This document shows positions 46,936 to 57,181 of a stretch of 64,000 bases of DNA, one piece after another. The notes beneath the pieces are model-generated. The model was not told where the DNA came from and did not search any database. It worked only from the letters and a program-made list of their open reading frames with translations. The position numbers were made by a program, and so were the translations under genes. The stretch lies in the NCBI GenBank assembly GCA_028753945.1, contig JAPNXP010000016.1, positions 1,364,001 to 1,428,000 of the forward strand, read 5' to 3'. The stretch is from Hexactinellida sp. DTS-2022. Lineage: Eukaryota; Porifera; Hexactinellida. Each line of letters starts with the position of its first letter. Position 1 is the first letter of the stretch.

Positions 46936-47061
46936 TAATACCCTGATTTAAATATTGAAATTCCGTTAAATTATACATTGGGTGCGGCCTGTGCAACCAG
47001 AAGAAGCACACTCCCATCCCGTCTGTGAGGGGTTTTATTAATTCAGTCTTTATTTTACTTA

Positions 47062-47769
47062 CGAGCCCTTCGGTCTCGGTCGCTTTGCGACAGATCGGTG
47101 CTACGCACCTCAAGTTAACGGCCGCTACGCGGCCTTACTCCTCACTAAACAATTGATTACATAGTTAGTAATATTTGTCATAGTTATATACATATAATAC
47201 CCGTTGAAAGCTAACATCTAGGTCGATTTTGAATTTTAATTAATTTGTTTACCTATTCTGTGTAAACAACAACAACAAATATTAATATTAGAAATCTTTT
47301 AACGCGAAATTCGTGTTCACCATACTTGTTTACCTATAATACCCGTTGAAAGCTAACATCTAGGTCGATTTTGGATTTTCATTAATTTGTTTACTTATTT
47401 GTGTCAACAACAACAACAACAAATATTCATATTATAAATTTATAAGCGCGAAATTCGTGTTCAGCATACTTGTTTACCTATAATACCTGTTGAAAGCAAA
47501 CTTCTAGGTTGATTTTGAATTTTCATTAATTTGTTTACTTATTTGTGTCAACAACAACAACAACAACAAATATTAATATTACAAATTTGTAAATGCGAAA
47601 TTCGTGTTCAGCATACTTGTTTACCTATTATTACATTTCTTTACCTATTATAACATTGGAAGTTAGTTTTTATCTCAATTATAAATGCGGTTATATTCCC
47701 CCATCACTCTAATACAATCCGGACAAACAAACACACAAACAAACAACAATCGAGATTTAATAATATAGA
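47062..47769 (-). mobile_element. Non-autonomous Helitron with internal tandem units
   Basis: On the minus strand it starts A|TCTATATTATTAAATCTCG and ends with hairpin GTCGCAAAGCGAC, then CTCG|T. Between them are three tandem copies of a unit of about 140 bp (ACCTATAATACCCGTTGAAA ... AACAACAACAACAAATATT ... GCGAAATTCGTGTTCAGC). 708 bp; the cleanest copy of the family here. Confidence 0.75.
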
Positions 47770-47869
47770 TATAGATGCTTCTATTTTGTTTATTAGGGGT
47801 TGTCGAGTGTGCGAAATTTAAATATGGTAGCCAAGTTAATTTTATCTACTATTTATGACAAATAATTAA

Positions 47870-49080
47870 TCTTAATAAACTTAAGATGACGTTGAATTTG
47901 GTGTTAAATTATTAATACTTATAAAAATCATTTAAACTAATTTGCTAAATAACATTAATCTCAGAGATGATACAAGATAAAAACAAACTTCCAATTGATC
48001 CTTATGCCACGTAACACCACTTTAAATGGGTCTTGACACATTGAAGTAACGATGACATAGTAAAAAAATGTGTTTTGACATATACCTTATTATAGGAAAT
48101 TAACGCGCCATGAAATTAACGAGAATTGGAGCTGAGCATTTTCAAATACATGAAATTAACGCGAATAATTTTAGAAAAAATTCAGGATTATTAATCTCCT
48201 GATTAAATACTATTTATTGTGCCAAAATAGGCTTCCAGTCTACTTGATAGACATGGTATATCCTTTCAACCTAGTTGCACATCTGAAAATATGTAGCTCG
48301 GAAGTTTGTCCATCCATTGTATAATTTTGCTAAATATGTAGCAGGAAATTAAGGTCATGGAAATTAACGCTCCATGAAATTATCGAGAAGGAAATTAAAG
48401 TGATTTGGAGAAATTCGCGTTAATTTCATGGCGCGTAAATTTCCTATAATAAGGTATACTCTGAAAGGGTTGGTTGGTGTTGGGTGAATACCCAACACTC
48501 ACATAAAAAATGCTGAGTCATCACCTATTATATTCTACTGAAACTTGAATATCTTTGAAATGAAGTGAGCTAAAACGAAACTTCCAACTCACAAAGTGTC
48601 GTTCCCTACCGAATCACCTTTCTGAAATGGTTTAATACCTTCATAGTGAATATGACAAGGGGAAAAAATCCAAAATTGCAAGTCCTGACAGCATTTTCCT
48701 TTGGAGGCATTAACCAGCCAGTAGCCACCAAAAGACTACAAAGGGAAATGCGTCGGAACAGCTGCAATTTTTGATTTTTTTTCTCCGTAGACGATTGCCT
48801 GGCCACACCTCTATACATTGAAGGCTGAAACTTGGAATGTAGGTGCAGTGTCCGTCTAATTTGCACTTGGGGTTACGATTTTTGATCAAATAATTTTAAA
48901 ACATATTTAAACTAATTATGGCTCATCACATAAAATAATTAATAGTGAGCATTGATAAAATTTACATATTTGGATAGATAATTAAATTCTACACCTTTTG
49001 GCAAATCACAAATGTTCAATGTATCCTAGGTTTATGCCATAATTGGGGTGCCAATTTCCTCTATTTCCTCACACTTCAGA
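47870..49080. repeat. Interspersed element F, copy 2, with nested MITE
   Basis: Same segments as 44480-45235 (GATCCTTATGCCACGTAACA, GGGTTGGTTGGTGTTGGGTG, TTAATACCTTCATAGTGA). The MITE 48086-48453 is inserted. Confidence 0.55.
48086..48453. mobile_element. MITE with CTTATTATAGG termini, copy 2
   Basis: Ends CTTATTATAGGAAATTAACG ... TTTCCTATAATAAG. Inverted relative to 15917-16313 and sharing its interior (TCAGGATTATTAATCTCCTG). Confidence 0.8.
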
Positions 49081-49469
49081 ATAAGATAAAAAAAATAGCA
49101 ATAAAATTGTTCATTTTTTGATACAAGCGTGAAATTGGCACAGGCATAGATAAATAAATTATCGAAAGATATGGATATGGAGGCATCACGAAATTTTAAT
49201 ATTTTCAAGTTGGCGGCCAAAAATTGTCGGAAAGTGTCGGACAAAAGCCCGCTATCGCGATTACTTTGTTAAATGACCTCGTAGAGTGTTTATATGCGCA
49301 TAGTTATAACTTCTCAAATGACTGTGCGATGAAGAAAGAGGGGTCATTCGAAAGGGTAGAAACAATATTTGAGAATGGAATGTGTTACATTCCAGCGTTG
49401 TCAAGGAATGTCCTCTCTCCCAAACATGGTCAATAAAATAGGGTGGAGTGAGAAATGTAAATTATATAT

Positions 49470-49779
49470 TTAAGCTTAGCTAGACTGCGCAATTTATGTT
49501 ATTAGGTTTATAGGGTGATTTTGAATTTTCATTAATTTGTTACCTTTTTTGTAAACAACAACAATAATATTCATACATATTTAATTAAAATAAAAAAATG
49601 CGAAATTTGAAATCAGCATACGTACTTGTTTACCTATTATAACATTTGGAAGTTAGTTTCTATCTCGTATATAAATGCAGTTTCTATTCCCCCATCACTT
49701 TAATGCAAATTGGACAAACAAACACACACAGTGGTCACACCCACACAAACAAACAACAGTCGAGTTTTAATAATATAGA
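49470..49779 (-). mobile_element. Helitron fragment with intact 5' end
   Basis: On the minus strand it starts TCTATATTATTAAAACTCGA and contains family body units. No 3' hairpin end found. Confidence 0.5.
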
Positions 49780-49884
49780 TTCATCAATAGTTTCTTAAAA
49801 TCCTTAGCCCCTGAAAGTTCTCGCCTAAAACATTTTTGAACGCTTAAACTAAATAAATCCTAATTAAATTCAAAAATTTAAATA

Positions 49885-50185
49885 TACAATATAACCTCAT
49901 TAGTACGAACACGGATAATTCGAATTTCCGGTTACTATGAACACAATTTTTGGACGCTTCAAAGAATCTTCAATTCGAATAACACCGGTTGATACCAATT
50001 TGTTACCATGAAAGTGCAAATAGACTATTGCAAAATAGCCGAAATAGAAGACAAGAAAAGTGATTATTTGATTTATACAGTACTAACTGACTTTACATTA
50101 TATTGAGATAAATATAAATTTACTAAATGGTTAAAAAAATTAGTACCTACTAAGCCGAAGTACGTACTAACCGAGTTATACTGTA
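49885..50185. mobile_element. pogo-like MITE
   Basis: Ends TACAATATAACCTCATTAGT ... ACTAACCGAGTTATACTGTA. 301 bp. Confidence 0.75.
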
Positions 50186-50576
50186 GTACATAGTACATAT
50201 ATGTATACAAAAGCAAATTAACTCTGTCAATTGAAGTTCAATCAATGTTTAATGCTGATATTCGTAATCAGCATAAGATTTCCAGTCATTATAGGGGTCA
50301 CATGACCATGTTTTGGAGGGAGGACATTCCTTGACAACGCTGGAATGTGACACACCCATTCTCAAATATTGTTTCTACCCTATCGAATGACCCATCTTTC
50401 TTCATCGCACAGTCATTTGAGAAGTTATAACTATGCGTATATAAACACTCTACGAGGTCATTTAACAAAGTAATCGCGATAGCGGGCTTTTGTCCGACAC
50501 TTTCCGACAATTTTTGGCTGCCATCTTGAAATTATTAAAATTTTGTGATGCCTACATATCCATATCTTTTTATAAT

Positions 50577-51270
50577 ATATTACTTTAAAGGGCAATTTCT
50601 TTTGATGTGACTTTGCTCCTGGCAGTTAAAACAGAATATTCTCGAACTTCGGCATTCCCTAGCAATATGAGCGATTTTATCTATACTATTAAAACACAAG
50701 CCTGAGTGGGTGTGTGTATATGTTATGAGTTGATTGAAGTGGACGGTTTCCAAATGTGATTTTTGGCATATAGGGGTAACTTTTGGCACCCGCCAACAAG
50801 TTGAGGTTTCCACTCAAAATTTCTCACCTCGACAAGTTATGACGTCATTGTCACATTTCGAGAACCCTGAAAATTCACTTAATCGCACATAATTCCCGCC
50901 CTTTAAGAGATAAAAATCTTAAAATTTAATAGAACATGTACATTAATGATGCGGACACGTTGGTCACACCAGATTGCCAATATGCTTACTCATTATCGCA
51001 TGATGACGTAATCACTAAATTTTCACATTGTTAAAATTGACTATTTAGGCCTATTTATGCTTTATAATCAATGTTAGAACTTAGAAGTATATAAACCACA
51101 CACCAATCGCGAAGCGGTTGGTGTGTGGTGTTCTGCCGCGAAGCGACCTAGCAAGCGAAGCGCGCTAGTTGCATTTAAAACAGAATATTCTCGAACTTCG
51201 GCATTCCCTAGCAATATGACCGATTTTATTGCATTTAAAACATCTGAAATTTGAATTTCGAGAACTGTTA
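50577..51270 (-). pseudogene. Triple CCHC zinc-knuckle exon split by a Helitron
   Basis: With the Helitron 50680-51168 removed, the minus strand reads three knuckles in frame: CFKCNKIGHIAREC, CFKCNKIAHIAREC and CFNCQEQSHIKRNC, then PLK and a stop (TAA). Each has C-x2-C-x4-H-x4-C spacing, typical of nucleic-acid-binding Gag-like or CNBP-like proteins. The first two knuckles are near-identical tandem copies. A coiled-coil-like stretch (RLKNLEEKFEKVLDTLGST) lies further upstream near 51311-51367 and may belong to the same protein. Whether the parent gene was a retrotransposon Gag or a host gene is open. The insertion breaks the exon. Confidence 0.65.
50680..51168 (+). mobile_element. Non-autonomous Helitron in the zinc-knuckle exon
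   Basis: Host GATTTTA | TCTATACTATTAAAACACA ... GCGAAGCGCGCTAG | TTGCATTT: starts TC, ends CTAG, inserted precisely between A and T. 3' hairpins ACACACCAA...TTGGTGTGT and TAGC...GCTA precede the end. 489 bp, no target duplication, no ORF. Confidence 0.85.
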
Positions 51271-51394
51271 CTTATTTGGCTAATTACCATTTATGATTCA
51301 TCATACTGTACTTCCTAACGTATCTAATACTTTCTCAAACTTTTCTTCCAAATTCTTGAGCCTTGCATCGATAATTATATCTGATGAGCTTTAA

Positions 51395-51835
51395 GTCCTA
51401 TCCTAGGGAATGAGAATGGGAATGGGACTTAAGTCCTGAATTATTGAGTACCCATAGTTAAATTTGATAAGTATTCATTGAATAGATTTGAATTGAATCG
51501 ATATACTAATTCCTGAATTTCCGGAATTAAAGGACTACGACGAGAGCCAAATCCCATTCAGGGAATTGGACTTAAGTACTGAATTATTGATTACCCATAG
51601 TTATATTTGATTTAATTTTGAAATTTGACTGTGACTGGGTATTAAGTCCTATACTAAGGAATGGGAATGGGACTTAAGTCCTGAATTCCCGAAATTGAAA
51701 GACTGCGACTGGGAATTAAGTCCTATCCTAGGGAATGGGAATGGGACTTAAGTACTGAATTCCCGAAATTGAAAGACTGCGACTGGGAATCCCATTAAGA
51801 TTGGGAATTCAGGGAATTAAATCGGAATTGAACCC
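51395..51835. repeat. Minisatellite, unit about 75 bp
   Basis: Repeats of GGGAATGGGACTTAAGTCC, TGAATTCCCGAAATTGAAAG and ACTGCGACTGGGAATTAAGT, perfect toward the right and degraded to the left. Confidence 0.8.
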
Positions 51836-51867
51836 ATGCATGGGTCACTTACCAATATGAAAAATAA

Positions 51868-52227
51868 GAATGTACGAACTATTGCACAGCAAAATACGAT
51901 TTACTTCCTGAGAAACATTGTAATACAATAGAAGAATTTATAATTGTAAGTTTGATGGGTCGAGTAGGATCGTGGGGGACTGACTTAGAATTGTTTTTAG
52001 CAGCTCAACTCCTTATAACGGATATTTTCGTATTCAAAGATGTAAATCGTTGCTGGAACAAATTTTCAGGCTATGGGTACAATGACAAACAAAATGTACA
52101 GGATTTAACTGAGAGAAGGTTGTATTTGCGTTTATATTTCAGTCATTTTCAACCAGTGACAAAAGTCAACACAGTAGAGAATGTGATGAATGATAGTTAC
52201 ATAGAAGAATTTGATCCAATTCAATAA
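51868..52227 (+). CDS. C-terminal part of an OTU-type cysteine protease domain
   Basis: Open frame running to a stop at 52227. Residues include EKHCNTIEEFI, VGSWGTDLELFLAAQLL, DIFVFKDVNRCW and RLYLRLYFSHFQPV. These match the second half of OTU domains, in which the final H (here in SHFQPV) is catalytic. The part carrying the catalytic D and C is absent, so this is a last exon or a fragment. An in-frame stop at 51865 limits it on the left. OTU domains occur in host deubiquitinases and also in Helitrons and retroelements; the source is undecided. Confidence 0.6.
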   Translation, partial: ECTNYCTAKYDLLPEKHCNTIEEFIIVSLMGRVGSWGTDLELFLAAQLLITDIFVFKDVNRCWNKFSGYGYNDKQNVQDLTERRLYLRLYFSHFQPVTKVNTVENVMNDSYIEEFDPIQ

Positions 52228-52580
52228 GATACTTTTCACTTTTATATAGACAGTAAAGTTTAGAAATCGGTTTGAAATAAGCTATCACTTATACGGCAAT
52301 TTTATATCCAGTAATCTTGAATACCTGTATTATTAGACATGACTTTTTGTGTTGGAAAACTATAGTTATGCAATTCTTTGGGTGTGGGAGTGGGTAATAG
52401 CCATTCGACTGCAATGTTGTTAGAATGACAGAAACCTCCTAGGCTGGTATTGTTATATTCCAAATGACACTTCTCTATTTGCTCTGGACACAGAATTATG
52501 GCGTGTGAAAGTGTGCTCGATTTTTTTGTCCAATTTCGCTGCCAACTTCACACTCATATTACAAGAACCGTATTAAGAAG
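52228..52580. other. Nothing recognised
   Basis: Spacer between the OTU fragment and the P-like element. The last 8 bases (TTAAGAAG) are the element's probable left target duplication. Confidence 0.4.
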
Positions 52581-53184
52581 GGGAACACTTAGTGAATTTT
52601 CAACATTCGAATTTGAGAAATTTGAAATAGCCATTAATTTACTCTATAACTATCTAGTAAATATCCATAATATTAGAAGTTGCGAATTCATATATCCTAG
52701 GTTATAGCTAATTCAAATTTCTATACTATAGTGATCCATACTAGCCAATTATCGACGATTTACTATCTAGAATTAAAATTTCGAATAGTAACCTCAATTA
52801 TGAATTGTTCCTTACTCTATTTAGCGACGTCTGGCCATGTACGAATTTTTATTTTGGACTTAAAATTTTATTTTTAGAAATTTATTTATAAAATATATCG
52901 TGAACTACGAAATAAAAGGACATGCCTTTGAATTAAATAAATGGACCATGGATATGTTAGAAGTGCCAAATAGCGTTCATTCATTTATGTCAATTAATGC
53001 TGTTCGAGTATAAGTTTTATAGTAACTGTCCAAGAAATGTTTTTTCATGATTTATGAGTTCATTTATTAATGAATAATACTCATCAAAACACAAATGCAT
53101 GCAATTTACAAGTTAAAATTCATATTTCTACGGCAAATATGCTATCCATTAAGCTTGCTCACAACCTATATAGTACTTGAATAG

Positions 53185-56080
53185 TTATGAGTACTTGAAT
53201 TTTTTAATTTTGCGATTTTCATTGTTTGAATTTGCAAGTTCTCTGAGTATTGAGTTAACATTCCTGACTTTATTGGCTAGAATACAGTTTGCTGCAACTG
53301 ATGTGATTTTACGGAGTATAGTCCATCCTTGTTGATTACAGGATCCGCACGTATTTCTCCAGCTGACACATTGTGTATCCTCTATGTATGTAATAGCGAG
53401 TTGTATTAATATCATTCTTGAAGGTCATGCCAAAAACTGCTGCATTAAGTTAGAATCACCTTCTATTGATATATAGATTTTCAAAACAATAATAATAGCA
53501 TCTATCACAATATGTGATGGCCATTTGAGTGCACCTCGATCGATAAGCTGAATGAATTTGTGAGTATCCTTTTCATCCACAATTTCTAGCTCTTTATCCT
53601 GTGTCAGCAAGGACAAACAAGCTTTGCACTTACTAGATTGTTTGAAATACGTATGGACTGCATGACCTCCTACAAAGGCGATTGATTGAAGAAGTGAAGT
53701 TTCCAGTGTAAGGGTCGGAAAAGATTCCATTGCTAGGAGATATGTGTCTAAATTTAATGAATCTGATGGTTCATCAAGTGGAAGGAAAAGGATTCGATTA
53801 TACCTTTTAGATTCACGTAATCCGATTCGTTTTTTTTGAGAAACTCTTCAGTATGCTTGATAGTTTAATACGCCGTTCGCTTTCAAGTATTTGAGTAAAA
53901 GTGATATGATATTGTGCACCTGACATCATATGGTACAATCCAAAGTGATGTTCAATCGGGTCATTCTGTAATCGTGATGTGAGTACATAATCAAAACCAC
54001 AGTTATGAGTGAGATGATTTACGATTTCGATCAGCGCTAGACATGAATGGAAAAAGCTAGTAAATGTCTGAGGACTTAATTTTCCATATTTACCCTCACG
54101 AGATCTCCAACGTGCAAGCCAGTTGATTATGAGCCTGAGGAAATTTAAACGTTCATCATTATTGTGAAGAGGTCTTGAAAGCTCATCATTAAGTCGTATG
54201 TGTTTATGTGTAGTATTTATATTGAATATCTTCCATACTTTTATAATAATGTCTAGAAATTCGCATGTCTTGCGGGATTCAAAGTCTGTTCGCTTAGAGT
54301 TGTAAATTGATAGAGCTGTAAGTGTTGATGTATCAAATATTTTCAAAGCCAGGTTGACATTTTGTCTTTCTAAAATAGTGGGCCAACAGGCCTTTGCTGT
54401 TAAACGATGTGCCTGTTTGAGGACCGAAGTTTGCTCATTTTTGTAAAGTAATCGAACATCTTGGAATTGAGCAATATTTACTTTGTGTGTGTCGTCAAAG
54501 TTAGGAAAAATTAACGAATTTGGGTAGGCAAACGCACGCTCGTAATCTTTTAAATTGAGCCAATTGTTTCTAATTGATTTAATTATGTGCACGAAGTCGA
54601 AGATTAAAAAGAGTTTTCTTTCTGGATCATTTGGGGTGAATCACGGTAGGAGATAAAGTCTTGTTATCTGCCGAAAATAATTTGAAAAAATTAACGTTAA
54701 GTGGATAGTTGTCAGTGCAGATGACTTGTACTGTCAGACCACAACATTCTACATCACAAATAACAGATTTGACAACTGCAAATATCTCGTCAGCAGAGTT
54801 AGAAGAACATGGAATTAGGCGGACAATTTGCGACCACTTTCTGGACAAGCTTGATACCATTATAGCGAAAACAGTTTTAATTGGTTCATTTGGTAACATA
54901 GAATATCCGAGTATTCTTCCTCCCTTATAAGCAACGGTGGACTTGACATGTATCTCGTCCATTTGTAAAATTACATTGCGGTCTCTATTACTAAAGTCTG
55001 AAGTCGCTTGCTTAAGAAATGCTAGAAAATCGCTTTCTAAACCAAAGTTTGAATAGAGTTTTTGTAGGGTTCTTGGATACGGTAATGATATACATCTAGT
55101 GATTGTAAATATCTGTAGCTCGCTGGAGATATGAGATGAGCTTTTAATGCCATAACTTGGGTAATACATTATATCTCTTCCTCTTCTTATGTACAAGAAA
55201 ATTATTTAATTGGCATTCAATAAATTGAAGTTGAGATAAATGATGAGAATTTTCGAGATCATCGTCATTAATTAAGTCTGGAAATTGCGTGTATAATGCA
55301 CTAATAGATAGAGTAATTTGATTTGAAGCTTGCTTAATGTGATATTCAGATGAGTTCAGGTTAGTAGATATGGTGTCTGGTGTACGTACTTCTGTAATTT
55401 CGTTCAAAAAAGTTTCTACTTGTCGGGTATCTGATAAGAAGTTGAGTGCAAGAGGAACAGCAATATTATCACGAAATGCCAAGACACTTAGGTTATTACT
55501 TATTGTGACAATGTCAAAGAATATTTTACCTTCAAAGCCAGACCTGATAGTTCAGGCTGATAGATGTGAATAATATCGAGCTCAGAATGCCAAACCATCC
55601 AATTATCAGGTAAATTAAGCGATGATATCTTCGAAATTAGGTCTTGGAAATCGTCGACTCTAAACCTTAACTCCTCCCGTTTTTGTTGCTCAAGGCTTAG
55701 TTGGAGAGCTTGTGCAAATTGTTGTCCTTCTTTTGAGTCTCGTGTAAGCCGAGTGGGTCTGTCCAGAGACGCTGTCGAAAGATATGTAGGGAGAGTAAGA
55801 GAGAAGGAACTGCATTTAGACGAAGTTTTGGCCTTTCACGCAACTTTTCGGTGACACTTCCGTCAGCTTGCAAAATTTTGTCTATAGTGACAATGTCCTC
55901 GGGGTGAAAGTGAAGTTGGCAAACATATACATGTTTTAGATTTTCAATGTCCACTCGATGAAGTGCTCTTAGCCATTGATGACGTAGTTCTGGTGGGTCA
56001 GTTGGAAGTTTAAAAACTGGTGTGTATGGCTCACCACGGTAATTACCACGACATCCAGGTGCGAAGCACTGGTTAGGCAT
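53185..56080 (-). pseudogene. P-element/THAP9-type transposase, frameshifted
   Basis: Reading right to left: THAP domain (56080-55697); then an open frame with a small probable intron (55487-55529); NVILQMDEIHVKS (first catalytic D) and ICTDNYPLNVNFF; HPNDPERKLFLIFD and HIIKSIRNNWLN; LQNDPIEHHFG (the DPxE motif with the catalytic E); and the C-terminal ALKWPS / KCKACLSLL region at 53425-53730. The order and motifs are those of P transposases. The frame changes at least at about 55700, 55170, 54636 (an extra C) and 53815, so the copy is dead. It could still be a source of titrating terminal repeats. Confidence 0.85.
55697..56080 (-). CDS. THAP zinc-finger domain of the P-like transposase
   Basis: Starts MPNQCFAPGCRG. 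The C5-x4-C10, KLP24-26, W36 and C54-x2-H57-F58 residues plus AVPSL near 93 are the THAP signature (C2CH DNA-binding zinc finger). By family this domain binds sites inside the element's own ends. The frame then runs into a stop at 55697, while the homologous downstream sequence continues in another frame. Confidence 0.88.
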   Translation of the reverse strand: MPNQCFAPGCRGNYRGEPYTPVFKLPTDPPELRHQWLRALHRVDIENLKHVYVCQLHFHPEDIVTIDKILQADGSVTEKLRERPKLRLNAVPSLLLSLHIFRQRLWTDPLGLHETQKKDNNLHKLSN

Positions 56081-57136
56081 CAAAATACCAAGACTGGCTA
56101 AATAAGCTAGGAAACAAGACAACAACCAATTAATTAATAATTATTGTTGAATGAGCAGAGGAATAGGAGTTGCTAAAATAAACCAATCATCCTGTAATAT
56201 AGACAAAAGTAGTTGAGTCAGAGAAAATAAGTTATTTCGTATCAAGAAGCGATGAGAAACATAATTATGGAAATTAATGTTAAAAAATAACTAAATATAG
56301 TTGTAAACAAACAATTTCTAAAAAAATGGTTGCTTATTATTGTCGCCAAAAAATTATTATAAAACCATGACGAATTTTATGATAAAAATATCAAAGTATA
56401 TAAATTAGATTACAATTTGTTAGCTATAACCAATGCACTTCTAACATATCTATGGTTCAATTATTTAATTCAGAGGCATGTCCTTTTATTTCGTAGTTCA
56501 CGAATATATATATTTTGTATCAAAAAAATGTATATTTTATAAATAAATTTCTAAAAATAAAATATATAAAATTTTAAGTCCAAAATAAAAATTCGTACAT
56601 GGCCAGACGTCGCTAAATAGAGTAAGGAACAATTCATAATTGAGGTTACTATTCGAAATTTTAATTCTAGATAGTAAATCGTCGATAATTGGCTAGTATG
56701 GATCAGTATAGTATAGAAATTTGAATTAGCTATAACCTAGGCCACGGGTAACTTAACTTAGCACTTTGTCTGAAAAAATACGGACGCTGATGTATTATCT
56801 GTTTCCTTAACAGAATTTTATCTTGATTCAGGATTTGCACTAAAACATTAATTTCCAATGGAGGCTTTTCTATAATTTGTATTAAACCGTTATTGATTAT
56901 ATGGCTTATGTTAACTGACCATTAAAATTGGATTTGAATTAATAGCTACCCATAAATTTAATTTCTTTCTGTTGAAGCTTGTAAAGTATTTATTTTTTAC
57001 ACAAATATCTAGTAAACCTACTATAAGAGTATTTAATTAATAAGTACAACTCCCTATTATGAATTAATATAATGTTCTTCTGATATAATTAATCTGACGT
57101 ATTTGCCATCTTATAATTACGTCTATAATGTTATAC

Positions 57137-57145
57137 TATATAAAA
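57137..57145 (+). promoter_or_regulatory. Putative TATA box of the 676-aa transposase
   Basis: TATATAAAA 37 bases before the ATG and inside the inverted arm, so an identical copy faces inward at the right end. Position relative to the true transcription start is unknown. Confidence 0.4.
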
Positions 57146-57181
57146 ATACTACGTATATATATAATTAGATTTTAGAATAAT

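Larger units (their letters stand above)
45240..47035. repeat. Interspersed element C, copy 3, with nested hAT-type MITE
   Basis: AGTGTGCTTCTTCTAGTAG at the left, GGCCGGCCGGCCGTACG at 45362, then after the nested MITE the TTTGAAATTTAGACAGGGGA and CTCACAGACGGGATGGG (inverted) segments shared with 5340-6300. Repeat E copy 3 lies at 46757-46935. Confidence 0.55.
49150..50580. mobile_element. Inverted-repeat element with mirrored ORFs
   Basis: The left arm 49150-49430 and right arm 50305-50580 are about 280-bp inverted copies. Each contains an open frame of up to 70 codons beginning MSESVGQKPAIAITLLND. The space between holds a Helitron 5'-end fragment (about 49470-49779) and a pogo-like MITE (49885-50185). 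Confidence 0.65.

Noticed and set aside
52498-52707. Open frame ending in a stretch that is also found at 60784-60984
   Set aside because: The shared part is the outer terminal inverted repeat of the P-like element read through on both sides. It is not evidence of a duplicated gene.
54709-54930. Plus-strand ORF within the P-like transposase
   Set aside because: Antisense to the catalytic region of the transposase remnant.
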